This document shows, one piece after another, positions 19,101-28,032 of a DNA stretch of 64,000 nucleotides (its first letter is position 1; the number at the start of each line of letters is the position of its first letter). This DNA is from Aeromicrobium sp. A1-2. Its GTDB lineage: Bacteria > Actinomycetota > Actinomycetes > Propionibacteriales > Nocardioidaceae. The DNA lies in the NCBI RefSeq assembly GCF_003443875.1, contig NZ_CP027482.1:744001-808000 (forward strand), given 5' to 3'. The translations under genes and the position numbers were made by a program. The notes under the pieces are model-generated. The model searched no databases and was not told the DNA's origin. It saw only the letters and a program-made list of their open reading frames with translations.

Positions 19101-20639
19101 TCACGGTCGTTCCATAATCGGGAGTGCCTCGAGGATCGCGTGGGCCGCATTGTGCCCTGCGATGCCGCTGACTGCGCCACCGCGACGAGCGCCGCTGCCA
19201 CACATCAGCACCCTGCGGTGGCCCGTCGAGACGCCCCAACGCTCCGCCGCGTCGTGCGGCCGCTCGCCCTCCTCGAGCCACGGCCACTGGAGGTCGCCGT
19301 GGAAGATGTGGCCGCCGGGCATGCCGAGTGACTCCTCGATCTGAGCCGGGGTGCGGTGCTCGACGCCGAGGATCAGCGGCTCGATCGGCTCGGCGAGGTG
19401 CTCGTCGAGCGCCGCGAGGAACTGCGCGTACGCCTGCTCCGCCGCGATCTCGTCCGGGAGCACGTCGTACGGGGTGTGCAGCCCGAAGTACGTCAGGGTC
19501 TGCGCCGGCGTGTCCGCCAGGCCCGGGCCGAGGATCGACCGGTCGGTCAGGGTGTGGCAGTAGAGCTCGCCGGCTGCCCGGTCGGGCAGGGCGCCCGCAG
19601 CGGCCTGCGCCCATGCCGTCTCCAGCTCGCTCATCGCTTCGCCGAGGTGGAGCGTGCCGGCGAACGCGATCGCCGGGTCGATGCCTGACCTCAGTCGCGG
19701 CAGGCGGGAGACGAGCAGGTTGATCTTGAACTGTGAGCCCGACGGCTTGGGCGGAGCAGGGTCGCCGAGCAGTCGCGCCAGGACGTACGGCGCCACACCG
19801 CTGAGCACCCAGTCCGTCTCGATCACGAACCCGTCGCCGCAGACCGTCGCATCGGTGTCGCGGGCATCGATGCCGTCGACCTCGCAGTTGGTGCGGATCT
19901 GGACGCCGGCCTCGCGTGCGACCCGCTCGAGCTCACCCGTGACCGCGCCCATGCCGCCGACCGGCACGCGCCACTCGCCGGTCCCGTTGCCGATCAGGTG
20001 GTAGAGGAAGCAACGGTTCTGGATCAGGGTGGGATCGTGCAGCGAGGCAAAGGTGCCGATCAGCGCGTCGGTGCTCACGACCCCACGGACCAGGTCGTGG
20101 GTGAATCGGCGCTCGATCGCGGTGCCCAGGGGCTCGTCGATCAGATCGGTCCAGATCGCCATCTCGACCTGGTCGCGCAGCTCGCCGATGTGGGGGAGTG
20201 GGCTCAGGAGGGTGGGGGCTATTGCCGCGGCGACCGTCGCGACCTCGGCGTAGAACCGGCGCCACGCCACGAGCTCGGTGTCCGAACCGGTCAGCACACG
20301 GAACGACTCCTCGGTCGCGGCACCCTCCGCGGTCTCGATCAGCAGACCGCCTCCGTCGTAGGGCGAGTACGACGCGGTGTCTCGTGATCGGAGCTCAAGT
20401 TCGAGCCCGAGGCGCGTGATGAGCTCCTCCGGCATCAGGCTCACGAGATAGGAATAGCGCGAGAGATGGGCATCGAGGCCGTCGAATACCGGTGCGCTGA
20501 TCGCGGCGCCACCAACATGCGGGAGTCGCTCGAGGATCGTCACGGTGAGTCCGTTGCGGGCGAGGTACGTCGCGGCGACCAGGGCGTTGTGGCCACCCCC
20601 GACGATGACGACGTCCCGCTTCTCGGTTGCTGCGTCCAT
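19101..20639 (-). CDS. FAD-dependent oxidoreductase, phytoene desaturase/PYROXD2-like
   Basis: The 512-residue protein begins with the dinucleotide-binding motif DVVIVGGGHNALVAATYLAR (residues 9-28), followed by TILERLPHVGGAAIS. It ends with a second FAD contact, LMCGSGARRGGAVSGIAGHNAAH. This pattern fits the phytoene-desaturase/carotenoid-isomerase superfamily, in the branch related to human PYROXD2, and no other carotenoid gene is nearby. The substrate is unknown. The start is ATG 20639, with TACGCT as a likely -10 six bases before it (20651-20646), implying a leaderless message. Its stop lies 26 bases from the tRNA-Lys gene, in the same orientation. Confidence 0.85.
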   Translation of the reverse strand: MDAATEKRDVVIVGGGHNALVAATYLARNGLTVTILERLPHVGGAAISAPVFDGLDAHLSRYSYLVSLMPEELITRLGLELELRSRDTASYSPYDGGGLLIETAEGAATEESFRVLTGSDTELVAWRRFYAEVATVAAAIAPTLLSPLPHIGELRDQVEMAIWTDLIDEPLGTAIERRFTHDLVRGVVSTDALIGTFASLHDPTLIQNRCFLYHLIGNGTGEWRVPVGGMGAVTGELERVAREAGVQIRTNCEVDGIDARDTDATVCGDGFVIETDWVLSGVAPYVLARLLGDPAPPKPSGSQFKINLLVSRLPRLRSGIDPAIAFAGTLHLGEAMSELETAWAQAAAGALPDRAAGELYCHTLTDRSILGPGLADTPAQTLTYFGLHTPYDVLPDEIAAEQAYAQFLAALDEHLAEPIEPLILGVEHRTPAQIEESLGMPGGHIFHGDLQWPWLEEGERPHDAAERWGVSTGHRRVLMCGSGARRGGAVSGIAGHNAAHAILEALPIMERP

Positions 20640-20645
20640 GCCCTC

Positions 20646-20651
20646 AGCGTA
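20646..20651 (-). promoter_or_regulatory. -10 element TACGCT, leaderless start of FAD oxidoreductase
   Basis: TACGCT on the minus strand ends six bases before the ATG at 20639. This spacing puts the transcription start at or next to the start codon. Confidence 0.55.
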
Positions 20652-20665
20652 GGACTGATCGGCGG

Positions 20666-21340
20666 TCAGAGGTGCTTGAGCGCTTCACGTCTGGACACTC
20701 CGCTCAGGTCCGGGTGGCTCGCGACGAAGGCGCGGACCCAGTCCGGATCGGACCCGGCGTGGTCGCGCAACGCCCAGCCGATCGCCTTGCGGATGAAGAA
20801 CTCCCGGTCCGCGATGTTGGACTCGACGGCGTCGGACAGCACAGCGGGGTCGAGGCGTTCCTTGCGTCGCAGCTGGCCGAGGATCGCGAGCCGGCGCAAC
20901 CACAGATCATCGGCAGTGCTCCAGGAACGCACGACGGCCGCGGTCTGCTCCGGATGCGCGTCGTGCAGTGCTGCAATGCGCCGTGCGAGGTCGTCGACGT
21001 GGTCCCACCAGGCGCCTGTCGTGGCGAGGTGCTCGTACAGCGGCACGAGCTCGAGCCGGCCCGTCGCGATCTTCAGCCGCAGCAGGCTGGCCGCGGCGTA
21101 GCGCTCCTCCCGGAACGCGGCCCCGTCCCACAACCTCCGGACCGCGGTCTCGAGCTCGGCGAGCGTGTGCGGTGGGTGCGCCTTCGCGGCTGCCCCGGCG
21201 ATCGAGCGGATCTCGGCCATCGGCACGCCTCGGTAGGGCATCGCGGACTTCGTGTACGCCTGCATGCGGGGTGCGCGCTCAGGATCTGCCGCGCTCTGCA
21301 GCGCCTCGCGGATCGCGGAGACGAGAGGAGCGACAGCCAT
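20666..21340 (-). CDS. DNA alkylation repair protein (AlkD-like)
   Basis: The 224-residue protein is an all-helical HEAT-like repeat protein. Stretches such as RRLWDGAAFREERYAAASLL, WWDHVDDLARRI, LWLRRLAILGQL and FFIRKAIGWALRDHAGSDPD match the AlkD-type DNA glycosylase family, which removes positively charged alkylated bases (3-methyladenine, 7-methylguanine). The conserved aspartate and tryptophan residues of AlkD are consistent with W and D in WWDHVDD. The ATG at 21340 follows TACGCT by six bases, suggesting a leaderless message, and translation upstream would have no similarity. It is divergent from pirin with 73 bases between starts. Confidence 0.88.
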   Translation of the reverse strand: MAVAPLVSAIREALQSAADPERAPRMQAYTKSAMPYRGVPMAEIRSIAGAAAKAHPPHTLAELETAVRRLWDGAAFREERYAAASLLRLKIATGRLELVPLYEHLATTGAWWDHVDDLARRIAALHDAHPEQTAAVVRSWSTADDLWLRRLAILGQLRRKERLDPAVLSDAVESNIADREFFIRKAIGWALRDHAGSDPDWVRAFVASHPDLSGVSRREALKHL

Positions 21341-21346
21341 GTCGGC

Positions 21347-21352
21347 AGCGTA
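21347..21352 (-). promoter_or_regulatory. -10 element TACGCT, leaderless start of AlkD-like gene
   Basis: TACGCT on the minus strand is followed after six bases by the ATG at 21340, the same geometry as in several other genes of the window. Confidence 0.5.
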
Positions 21353-21361
21353 CGGGAATGG

Positions 21362-21390
21362 TTGACAGTCATTGAATGTTAAACTATCTT
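21362..21390 (+). promoter_or_regulatory. Pirin promoter with operator-like sequence in the spacer
   Basis: TTGACA (21362-21367) and TATCTT (21385-21390) are 17 bases apart, a near-consensus primary sigma promoter. The spacer holds ATTGAATGTTAAAC (21371-21384), which agrees at most positions with the palindrome ATTGAACGTTCAAT in the spacer of the YceI promoter at 41241. The same MarR-type regulator may therefore act here. Confidence 0.7.
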
Positions 21391-21413
21391 GAAGACCTAC
21401 CGAGGAGAACCTG

Positions 21414-22400
21414 ATGCCTGCTGTGAATGTTGCCGACTGGACCGTGCTGCCCCGCGTGATCGCGGCGCCGACGCAGACCGAGGACCGCGCGCCGGTGAGC
21501 GTCACCACCGCGCCGAAGGGCTTCGAGGGCGAAGGCTTCCCGGTTCGCCGGGCGTTCGCCGGAGTCGACCCGAGCAAGCTTGACCCGTTCATCCACATGG
21601 ATCAGATGGGCGAGGTCGAGTACGAGCCCGGCGAGCCCAAGGGCACACCGTGGCACCCGCACCGTGGTTTCGAGACCGTGACCTACATGGTCGACGGCGT
21701 CATGGACCATCAGGACACCCACGGTGGCGGTGGCTCGATCACCGACGGCGACACGCAGTGGATGACCGCCGGCAGCGGCCTGCTGCACATCGAGACGCCG
21801 CCGGAATGGCTCGTCGTCAAGGGCGGCACGTTCCACGGCCTGCAGCTGTGGGTCAATCTGCCGAAGGCCGACAAGTGGCTCCCGCCGCACTACCAGGACA
21901 TTCGCGGCACCGACGTCGGCCTGGCGTCGACCCCCGACGCCGGCGCTCTCCTGCGGGTCATCGCCGGCGAGGTCGACGGCGTGAAGGGTCCGGGCTCGAC
22001 GCACACGCCGATGGCGATGGTGCATGCGACGGTCCTCCCGGGAGCCGAGATGACGGTGCCGTGGCGTGCCGACTTCAACGCGTTGGTCTACGTCATGAGC
22101 GGCTCCGGCCACGTCGGCCGTGAGCGGCGTCCGATCAGCTCGGGCCAGCTGGCGGTGCTCGGACACGGGGAGACGATCACGGTCGGCGCTGACCAACGCC
22201 AGGACAGCAAGCACTCAGCCCTGGAGGTCGTCGTGCTCGGCGGCCTGCCGATCCGCGAGCCGATCGCGTGGGCCGGACCATTTGTCATGAACACCAAGGC
22301 CGAGGTCATGCAGGCGTTCGAAGACTTCCAGAAGGGGCGGCTCGGCACGATCCCGACCGTCCCGCACAGCGACGTCCACGGCGAGATGCTGCAGGACTGA
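21414..22400 (+). CDS. Pirin-family protein
   Basis: The 328-residue bicupin protein matches pirin. The N-terminal domain has the metal-binding signature GTPWHPHRGFETVTYMVDG, followed by HQDTHGGGG and GSGLLHIETPPEW, which provide the three histidines and a glutamate. The C-terminal domain has PWRADFNALVYVMSGSGHVG and the end pattern GPFVMNTKAEVMQAFEDFQKG. Bacterial pirins act as quercetinases or as redox-sensitive regulators of metabolism. The ATG has GAGGAG seven bases upstream. The promoter shares an operator-like site with the MarR/YceI region. It is convergent with the phosphatase gene and a perfect hairpin lies between. Confidence 0.93.
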   Translation: MPAVNVADWTVLPRVIAAPTQTEDRAPVSVTTAPKGFEGEGFPVRRAFAGVDPSKLDPFIHMDQMGEVEYEPGEPKGTPWHPHRGFETVTYMVDGVMDHQDTHGGGGSITDGDTQWMTAGSGLLHIETPPEWLVVKGGTFHGLQLWVNLPKADKWLPPHYQDIRGTDVGLASTPDAGALLRVIAGEVDGVKGPGSTHTPMAMVHATVLPGAEMTVPWRADFNALVYVMSGSGHVGRERRPISSGQLAVLGHGETITVGADQRQDSKHSALEVVVLGGLPIREPIAWAGPFVMNTKAEVMQAFEDFQKGRLGTIPTVPHSDVHGEMLQD

Positions 22401-22407
22401 CCGGAGC

Positions 22408-22437
22408 AGCCCCTGACCGCCGCGGCGGTCAGGGGCT
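22408..22437. terminator. Bidirectional hairpin between pirin and phosphatase genes
   Basis: AGCCCCTGACCGC (22408-22420) and GCGGTCAGGGGCT (22425-22437) make a perfect 13-bp stem with a CGCG loop. It lies between two convergent stop codons, eight bases after the pirin stop, and can serve both directions. No T-run is present. Confidence 0.75.
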
Positions 22438-22457
22438 CGCCGCGTCCGTCGGTACTG

Positions 22458-23105
22458 CTACCTGTCGAAGGGGCCGGAGGCAATGCCCATCGCCGCCGCC
22501 TCGGCGATGCTCTGGCCGAGCCAGGAACGGACCTCCCAGCCGGCTTCGGAGGATCCCTCGACGACCACGATCCCGGTGTTGACGACATGACGGTGCATGA
22601 CGAACTCGAGGTCGACGTTGTTTGTACGGGCCGCGCACCACGCGCGGATCACGGCGCCGTGGCTCACGAAGGCGACACTCTCGACGCCCAGCGACTCCGC
22701 CTCGCCGACCACGCCGTCGAACCGGGAGATGACCTCGTGACCACTCTCTGCGCCGGGCATTCGTACGTGGAGGTCACCCCCGCACCACGACAGGAGCGTG
22801 CGGAGATACTGGGCGACCGAGGCATCGTCGGTGTTGCCCTCCACGTCACCCGCGGCGATCTCCCGGATGCCGTCCCGCTCGAGTGGCGCAAGCGCGCGAT
22901 CGGAGACCAGCGGGGCAGCGGTGAGGTGCGTCCGGACCATTGACGAGACGAACAGCGCGTCGATCTTGTGGTCTGCGAGCGCCGGGACGAGCTCGATCGC
23001 CTGCTCGTGGCCGAGCGGGGTGAGCCCGGGTCCAGGGACGGTCGACTCAAGCACCCCCTCGACGTTGGCCGGAGTCTGACCATGGCGTACGAGGATCAAG
23101 CGCAT
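22458..23105 (-). CDS. Histidine phosphatase-family protein (phosphoglycerate mutase-like)
   Basis: The 215-residue protein begins [15 protein letters not shown], the RHG motif that supplies the phosphorylated histidine. The second histidine lies in [13 protein letters not shown]. An acid residue is in [13 protein letters not shown]. These features define the branch-1 histidine phosphatases, which hydrolyse phosphate esters of small metabolites; substrate choice varies widely. The ATG at 23105 lies six bases after TAGGCT (23117-23112), implying a leaderless message. It is divergent from glpK with 41 bases between the starts. Confidence 0.88.
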   Translation of the reverse strand: MRLILVRHGQTPANVEGVLESTVPGPGLTPLGHEQAIELVPALADHKIDALFVSSMVRTHLTAAPLVSDRALAPLERDGIREIAAGDVEGNTDDASVAQYLRTLLSWCGGDLHVRMPGAESGHEVISRFDGVVGEAESLGVESVAFVSHGAVIRAWCAARTNNVDLEFVMHRHVVNTGIVVVEGSSEAGWEVRSWLGQSIAEAAAMGIASGPFDR

Positions 23106-23111
23106 GTGCTG

Positions 23112-23139
23112 AGCCTAGGCCGAGTGACCTCGCTAGGCT
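23112..23139. promoter_or_regulatory. Back-to-back TAGGCT -10 elements of phosphatase and glpK
   Basis: TAGGCT occurs on both strands, at 23117-23112 (minus) and 23134-23139 (plus). The minus copy is six bases from ATG 23105 and the plus copy seven bases from ATG 23147. Both geometries predict leaderless transcripts. The 41-base gap between the two start codons leaves little room for -35 elements, which would have to lie over the opposite gene's promoter. Confidence 0.6.
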
Positions 23140-23146
23140 CTCGCGC

Positions 23147-24673
23147 ATGGCTACGGATGCACAGGCGCGGTATGTCGGCGCGATCGACCAGGGAACCACC
23201 AGCACTCGATTCATGATCTTCGACCACGACGGTCACGAGGTGGCCCGCCACCAGCTCGAGCACGAGCAGATCCTGCCCTGCGCCGGATGGGTCGAGCACG
23301 ACCCACACGAGATCTGGGAGGCGACGCAGGACGTCATCGAGGCAGCCCTGGGGCGCGCCGGCATCGCTGCCGACGGCCTGGTCGCGGTCGGCATCACCAA
23401 CCAGAGGGAGACAACGGTCGTGTGGGACCGCCGCACGGGCGAGCCGTACTACAACGCGATCGTGTGGCAGGACACCCGCACCGACAAGATCGCCAGCGCG
23501 CTGGAACGAGACGGCCACGGAGACCTGATCCGCGAACGCGCGGGTCTGCCGCCCGCGCCGTACTTCTCGGGCGGCAAGATCCAGTGGATCCTGGAGAACG
23601 TCGAGGGAGTCCGTGCCGATGCCGAGGCGGGGCACGCGATCTTCGGCAACACCGACAGCTGGATCATGTGGTGGCTCACCGGCGGACCAGACGGCGGACT
23701 GCACCTGACCGATGTCACGAACGCCAGCCGCACGATGCTGATGGGCCTGGAATCACTGCAGTGGGACGACGAGCTGCTGGCACTGTTCGACATCCCACGC
23801 TCGATGCTTCCGGAGATCCGTTCGTCGTCCGAGGTGTACGGCCACACCCGCGAGGATGGTCCGTTCGGAGGCGAGGTCGCGATCGCCGGAGATCTGGGTG
23901 ATCAGCACGCCGCGCTGGTCGGGCAGGTGTGCTTCGAGCCCGGCGAGCTCAAGAACACCTACGGCACCGGTAACTTCCTCGTGCTCAACACCGGCACCGA
24001 GATCGTCCGGTCGACCAACGGTCTGCTGACGACACTCGCGTACAAGCTCGGAGACGCACCAGCGGTCTACGCGCTCGAGGGTTCGATCGCGGTGACCGGC
24101 TCGGCGATCCAGTGGCTGCGGGACCAGCTCGGGATCATCAAGGCGGCCGCGGACTCCGAGAGCCTGGCCGGCAGTGTCGAGGACAACGGGGGCGTCTACT
24201 TCGTGCCCGCGTTCTCGGGTCTGTTCGCCCCGTACTGGCGCTCGGATGCGCGGGGGGTCATCGTCGGGCTCTCCCGGTTCAACACGGTCGCGCACGTCTC
24301 GCGGGCCGCTCTCGAGGCCATCTGCTATCAGAGCCGAGACGTCGTCGATGCGATGATCGCCGACGCCTGCCTCGACCTAAAGACTCTGCGGGTCGACGGG
24401 GGAGTCACGAGCAACGAGTTGTGCATGCAGATCCAGGCTGATGTCCTCGGCGTCGCGGTGAGCCGCCCGGTCGTGGCCGAGACGACGGCTCTCGGTGCCG
24501 CTTACGCGGCGGGCCTGGCCGTGGGGTTCTGGGCGAGCACCGACGAGCTGACTGCCAATTGGCACGAGTCGCGGAGGTGGGAGTCGACGTCGACGCTTGA
24601 GGAGCGCGAGGCCGGTCACCGGCAGTGGAAGAAGGCTGTCGACCGCACCCTCGACTGGGTCGAGACCGACTGA
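23147..24673 (+). CDS. glpK: Glycerol kinase
   Basis: The 508-residue protein is an FGGY-family kinase. It begins [17 protein letters not shown] (phosphate 1 motif) and contains [52 protein letters not shown] and [19 protein letters not shown]. The last is the family's second signature. It phosphorylates glycerol to glycerol-3-phosphate, the substrate of the downstream glpD. No glycerol facilitator gene is nearby. The start ATG lies seven bases after a TAGGCT hexamer and lacks a ribosome site, consistent with a leaderless message. The length is normal for the family. Confidence 0.97.
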   Translation: MATDAQARYVGAIDQGTTSTRFMIFDHDGHEVARHQLEHEQILPCAGWVEHDPHEIWEATQDVIEAALGRAGIAADGLVAVGITNQRETTVVWDRRTGEPYYNAIVWQDTRTDKIASALERDGHGDLIRERAGLPPAPYFSGGKIQWILENVEGVRADAEAGHAIFGNTDSWIMWWLTGGPDGGLHLTDVTNASRTMLMGLESLQWDDELLALFDIPRSMLPEIRSSSEVYGHTREDGPFGGEVAIAGDLGDQHAALVGQVCFEPGELKNTYGTGNFLVLNTGTEIVRSTNGLLTTLAYKLGDAPAVYALEGSIAVTGSAIQWLRDQLGIIKAAADSESLAGSVEDNGGVYFVPAFSGLFAPYWRSDARGVIVGLSRFNTVAHVSRAALEAICYQSRDVVDAMIADACLDLKTLRVDGGVTSNELCMQIQADVLGVAVSRPVVAETTALGAAYAAGLAVGFWASTDELTANWHESRRWESTSTLEEREAGHRQWKKAVDRTLDWVETD

Positions 24674-24753
24674 GCAGTGCGGCTGGGACACGCTGCGGCG
24701 TTCGGCGGCCGCACGCGTCCGCGACCAGTTGGTGCACCTGATTGACTGGGGGC

Positions 24754-26499
24754 ATGAGATCGGTAGCCCTGTCACCCGAAAACCGTCAAGCCGCTCTCGA
24801 TGCGATGGCACAGACGCCGTTGGACGTGCTGGTCATCGGCGGAGGAGTTGTGGGCGCAGGCTCCGCGCTCGATGCGGCGACCCGCGGACTGTCTGTGGGC
24901 CTGGTCGAGGCGCGCGACTTCGCGTCCGGTACGTCGAGCCGTTCCAGCAAGCTCATGCACGGTGGCCTGCGCTACCTGGAGATGCTGGATTTCCGGCTCG
25001 TCGCCGAGGCGCTCAGGGAGCGCGGACTGAACCTGCGCAAGCTGGCACCCCACCTCGTGCACGAAGTCGGTTTCCTCTATCCGCTGACGCACCGCGTGTG
25101 GGAGCGCTTCTACGCCGGCTCCGGCGTCGCGCTGTACGACGCGATGAGCAAGGCTTCCGGATACGGCCAGGGCGTACCGCTGCACCGTCACCTGACCCGG
25201 CGTGGGGCGCGTCGGATGATGCCGGCGCTCAAGAAGGACGCACTGGTCGGCGCGCTGCACTACTACGACGCGCAGGTCGACGATGCCCGGCACACGATGT
25301 TCCTGTCGCGCACCGCCGCGGCGTATGGAGCCCACGTCGCCAGCCGCACACGTGTCGTGGGCCTGCTCCGCGAGGGCGACCGAGTCACGGGGGCCAAGGT
25401 CAAGGACCTGGAGTCCGGCCGCGAGTTCGACATCCGGGCAAGGCAGGTCATCAACTCGACAGGAGTCTGGACCGACGAGACGCAGGGCATGACCTCCGAG
25501 CGCGGGCAGTTCCACGTCCGCGCGAGCAAGGGCGTGCACCTCGTGGTGCCGCGCGACCGCATCCGCGGGGAGTCCGGCCTGATCCTGCGCACCGAGAAGT
25601 CGGTGCTGTTCGTGATCCCGTGGGGGCGTCACTGGATCATCGGCACGACCGACACCGACTGGTCGCTCTCCAAGGACCACCCCGCGGCCAGTCGCAGCGA
25701 CATCGACTACCTGCTCGACCACGTCAACACGGTGCTTATCGATCCCCTGACCCACGAGGATGTCGAAGGCGTCTACGCCGGCCTGCGGCCGTTGCTCGCC
25801 GGCGAGGACGAGGCGACCAGCAAGCTCTCACGCGAGCACGCGGTCGGCACGAGCGTCAAGGGGCTCGTCGTGATCGCGGGCGGCAAGTACACGACGTACC
25901 GGGTCATGGCCAAGGACGCCGTCGACGCTGCGGTGCACGGGATGTCGACGCACCTGGGCCGCACGGTCCCTCCCTCGTGCACCGAGGACGTCCCCCTGCT
26001 GGGTGCCGACGGCTACGAGGCGGTCTGGAACCAGCGGCAGATGCTGGCCGAGTCCAGTGGTCTGGGCGTGGGTCGGATCGAGCACCTGTTGCACCGGTAC
26101 GGCTCGCTGACCCAGGAGCTGCTCGACCTGATCGCCGAGCGGCCGGATCTGGGCAATGCGCTCTCCGGCGCGGACGACTACCTGCGCGCCGAGATCACCT
26201 ACGCCGCGTCGCACGAGGGTGCCAGGCACCTGGACGACGCGATCGCGCGACGCACGCGCATCTCGATCGAGACCTTCGATCGCGGCACCGACGTCGCCGA
26301 GGAGGTCGCCGGGCTGATGGGTGGCGTGCTCGGCTGGAGCGAGGCCCAGCGGGCCAACGAGGTCGACCACTACCTCAAGCGGGTCGAGGCCGAACGGGAG
26401 AGCCAGACGATGCCTGACGACGAGACCGCCGACGCGGCCCGCAAGGGCGCCGTCGACGTCGTCCCGGTCTCGACCCTGTCGGCGCAGACTGCCCCATGA
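24754..26499 (+). CDS. glpD: Aerobic glycerol-3-phosphate dehydrogenase (FAD)
   Basis: The 581-residue protein has the FAD motif VLVIGGGVVGAGSALDAATR (about residues 23-42), then GTSSRSSKLMHGGLRYLE, both diagnostic of GlpD. WIIGTTDTDW and the C-terminal alpha-glycerophosphate oxidase domain (from about residue 390) complete it. It oxidises glycerol-3-phosphate to dihydroxyacetone phosphate and passes electrons to the quinone pool at the membrane. The ATG at 24754 is chosen over a TTG at 24742 as it follows a G-rich stretch. The C-terminus is about 30 residues longer than usual and poorly conserved (from about residue 555). The stop overlaps the next start by four bases. Confidence 0.95.
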   Translation: MRSVALSPENRQAALDAMAQTPLDVLVIGGGVVGAGSALDAATRGLSVGLVEARDFASGTSSRSSKLMHGGLRYLEMLDFRLVAEALRERGLNLRKLAPHLVHEVGFLYPLTHRVWERFYAGSGVALYDAMSKASGYGQGVPLHRHLTRRGARRMMPALKKDALVGALHYYDAQVDDARHTMFLSRTAAAYGAHVASRTRVVGLLREGDRVTGAKVKDLESGREFDIRARQVINSTGVWTDETQGMTSERGQFHVRASKGVHLVVPRDRIRGESGLILRTEKSVLFVIPWGRHWIIGTTDTDWSLSKDHPAASRSDIDYLLDHVNTVLIDPLTHEDVEGVYAGLRPLLAGEDEATSKLSREHAVGTSVKGLVVIAGGKYTTYRVMAKDAVDAAVHGMSTHLGRTVPPSCTEDVPLLGADGYEAVWNQRQMLAESSGLGVGRIEHLLHRYGSLTQELLDLIAERPDLGNALSGADDYLRAEITYAASHEGARHLDDAIARRTRISIETFDRGTDVAEEVAGLMGGVLGWSEAQRANEVDHYLKRVEAERESQTMPDDETADAARKGAVDVVPVSTLSAQTAP

Positions 26500-27248
26500 C
26501 GCACGAGGAGACGATCGCTGACTATGACGTGCGCTCACCGGCCTCGCGCACGCTCCTGACCGTGATCGGCACGCTGCTGACGGTCGGGCTGCTGGCGGGG
26601 CTGGTGCTGGGCGCGTCATTGCTCAAACGTGAGAGCCGCATCTCGACCAGCGTGGTCGAGCTCGACGGCTCCGCCCAGGTCGTGATCAATGCCGGATCTG
26701 CCGATGTCACCCTCGTCGAGGGAGAGGAAGACCTCGTCAAGATCCGTGCCCGCATCACCTCGGGCCTCCGTAAAACCGACTTTGCGCTGGGCCGGCGCGG
26801 CGATGAGATCAAGATCGCGTCCGGATGCCAGACGTGGCTGTCCCCGGGCTGCGGGGTGTCAGCCACCCTCGAGATTCCCAAGGGCATGCCGGTCGTGGTC
26901 AGGACGACCTCGGGCGATGTGGTCGCGGACGGTCTGACCGAGGGTGTTCTCACCGTGACGTCGGACAGCGGTGACATCGTGGCGTCCAAGCTGGAGGTCG
27001 ACGAGTTCTCGGCGGCGACCGGGGACGGAGACATCCGGGCGTCGTTCTCGACGCAGCCCTTCGGATTCAAGGCCACGACGGTCGCTGGAGACATCTGGGC
27101 GACCGTGCCGACCGGCAAACGGACCTACGTCGTCACGACAAGTTCCAAGTCCGGGAAGGTGTCCAATGCGCTGCAGTCGGACGCAGAAGGCGCTGGATTC
27201 GTCCGGGTCAGGTCCGACAGCGGGGACATCGATCTCGGGAGCGAATGA
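26496..27248 (+). CDS. Membrane-anchored DUF4097-type beta-repeat protein
   Basis: This 250-residue protein has a short cytoplasmic tail, one membrane span (about residues 18-43, LLTVIGTLLTVGLLAGLVLG) and an extracytoplasmic domain of repeating strands with S/DSGDI motifs: TTSGDVVADG, TSDSGDIVAS, TGDGDIRASF and RSDSGDIDLG. These repeats are typical of the DUF4097/DUF2807 adhesin-like beta-helix group. The function of this family is not known; members often sit near regulators or envelope genes. The ATG overlaps the glpD stop (ATGA), showing translational coupling to glycerol catabolism, which is an unusual pairing. A strong hairpin follows the stop. Confidence 0.8.
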   Translation: MTHEETIADYDVRSPASRTLLTVIGTLLTVGLLAGLVLGASLLKRESRISTSVVELDGSAQVVINAGSADVTLVEGEEDLVKIRARITSGLRKTDFALGRRGDEIKIASGCQTWLSPGCGVSATLEIPKGMPVVVRTTSGDVVADGLTEGVLTVTSDSGDIVASKLEVDEFSAATGDGDIRASFSTQPFGFKATTVAGDIWATVPTGKRTYVVTTSSKSGKVSNALQSDAEGAGFVRVRSDSGDIDLGSE

Positions 27249-27282
27249 CAAGACCCCCGCTCCTTGCGGAACGGGGGTCTTG
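27249..27282. terminator. Bidirectional terminator between glp operon and tRNA-His
   Basis: CAAGACCCCCG (27249-27259) pairs with CGGGGGTCTTG (27272-27282) over a 12-base loop. It begins directly after the stop codon of the DUF4097 gene and follows the tRNA-His gene on the other strand. Confidence 0.8.
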
Positions 27283-27286
27283 TTGG

Positions 27287-27360
27287 GGTGGATGACGGGA
27301 CTTGAACCCGCGACCACCGGCACCACAAGCCGGTGCTCTACCAACTGAGCTACACCCACC
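27287..27360 (-). tRNA. tRNA-His (anticodon GTG)
   Basis: The minus strand folds as a cloverleaf with the extra G at position -1 typical of tRNA-His. The acceptor GGTGGGTG pairs with CATCCACC, the anticodon stem-loop is CCGGCTTGTGGTGCCGG with anticodon GTG, and the T-loop is GGTTCAAGTCC. The 3' CCA appears to be encoded (27286-27284). Confidence 0.96.
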
Positions 27361-27420
27361 ACGCGTGTCGAGCATGCGCCCGACACGGCGTCGGTAAGTC
27401 TAACGCAACCTGATGACGAC

Positions 27421-28032
27421 TCAGACCGCGCCCTTCAACGAACCGGACACCTCGGCCGCGATGGCCTTCGCGGTGTCGGTGTCGATGCCCGGTTCGGGGG
27501 TGAAGACGGTGCGCCGGTAGTAGCGCAGTTCTTCGATGCTCTCCTGGATGTCGACCAGCGCACGGTGGTGACCGGCCTTGACCGGTGCCGCGAAGTAGGC
27601 CCGTGGAAACCACTGGCGGGCCAGTTCCTTGATCGACGAGACGTCGATCACGCGATAGTGCAACCAGCCCTCGAGCTCGGTCATGTCGCGGGCGAGAAAG
27701 GCTCGGTCGGTGCCGATCGTGTTGCCGGCCATCGGTGCCTTGCCCGGCTCTGGGACGAACTGGCGGACGTAGTCCAGCACCTGCTCCTCCGCGTCGCGCA
27801 GGCTCAGGCCGGCTTCGAGCTCGGTCAGCAGCCCTGAGCTCGTGTGCATGTTGCGCACGAAGTCGTTCATCTGCTCGAGCGCCGCCTCCGGGGGCCGCAC
27901 GATCAAGTCGATCCCCTCGCCGAGCACATTGAGGTCGTAGTCGGTCACCAAGGCGGCCACCTCGACCAACGCGTCGTTGGCCAGGGAGAGCCCGGTCATC
28001 TCACAATCGATCCACACCAGCTTGTCATTCAC
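27421..28032 (-). CDS. orn: Oligoribonuclease
   Basis: The 203-residue protein is a DEDDh 3'-5' exonuclease that degrades di- to pentaribonucleotides, completing mRNA turnover and also removing pGpG from cyclic di-GMP signalling. Visible catalytic motifs are VWIDCEMTGL (DE), GNTIGTDRAFLARDM (D) and the HRALVDIQES region (H and D). The start is GTG 28032 with TAAGGTT upstream; the length of about 200 residues is typical. It is divergent from the DsbA-like gene at 28155 and followed by the tRNA-His gene. Confidence 0.95.
   Translation of the reverse strand: MNDKLVWIDCEMTGLSLANDALVEVAALVTDYDLNVLGEGIDLIVRPPEAALEQMNDFVRNMHTSSGLLTELEAGLSLRDAEEQVLDYVRQFVPEPGKAPMAGNTIGTDRAFLARDMTELEGWLHYRVIDVSSIKELARQWFPRAYFAAPVKAGHHRALVDIQESIEELRYYRRTVFTPEPGIDTDTAKAIAAEVSGSLKGAV

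Noticed and set aside
24597..26417. Plus-strand 606-codon frame overlapping glpD
   Set aside because: It is a frame-shifted shadow of glpD with low-complexity Arg-rich translation.
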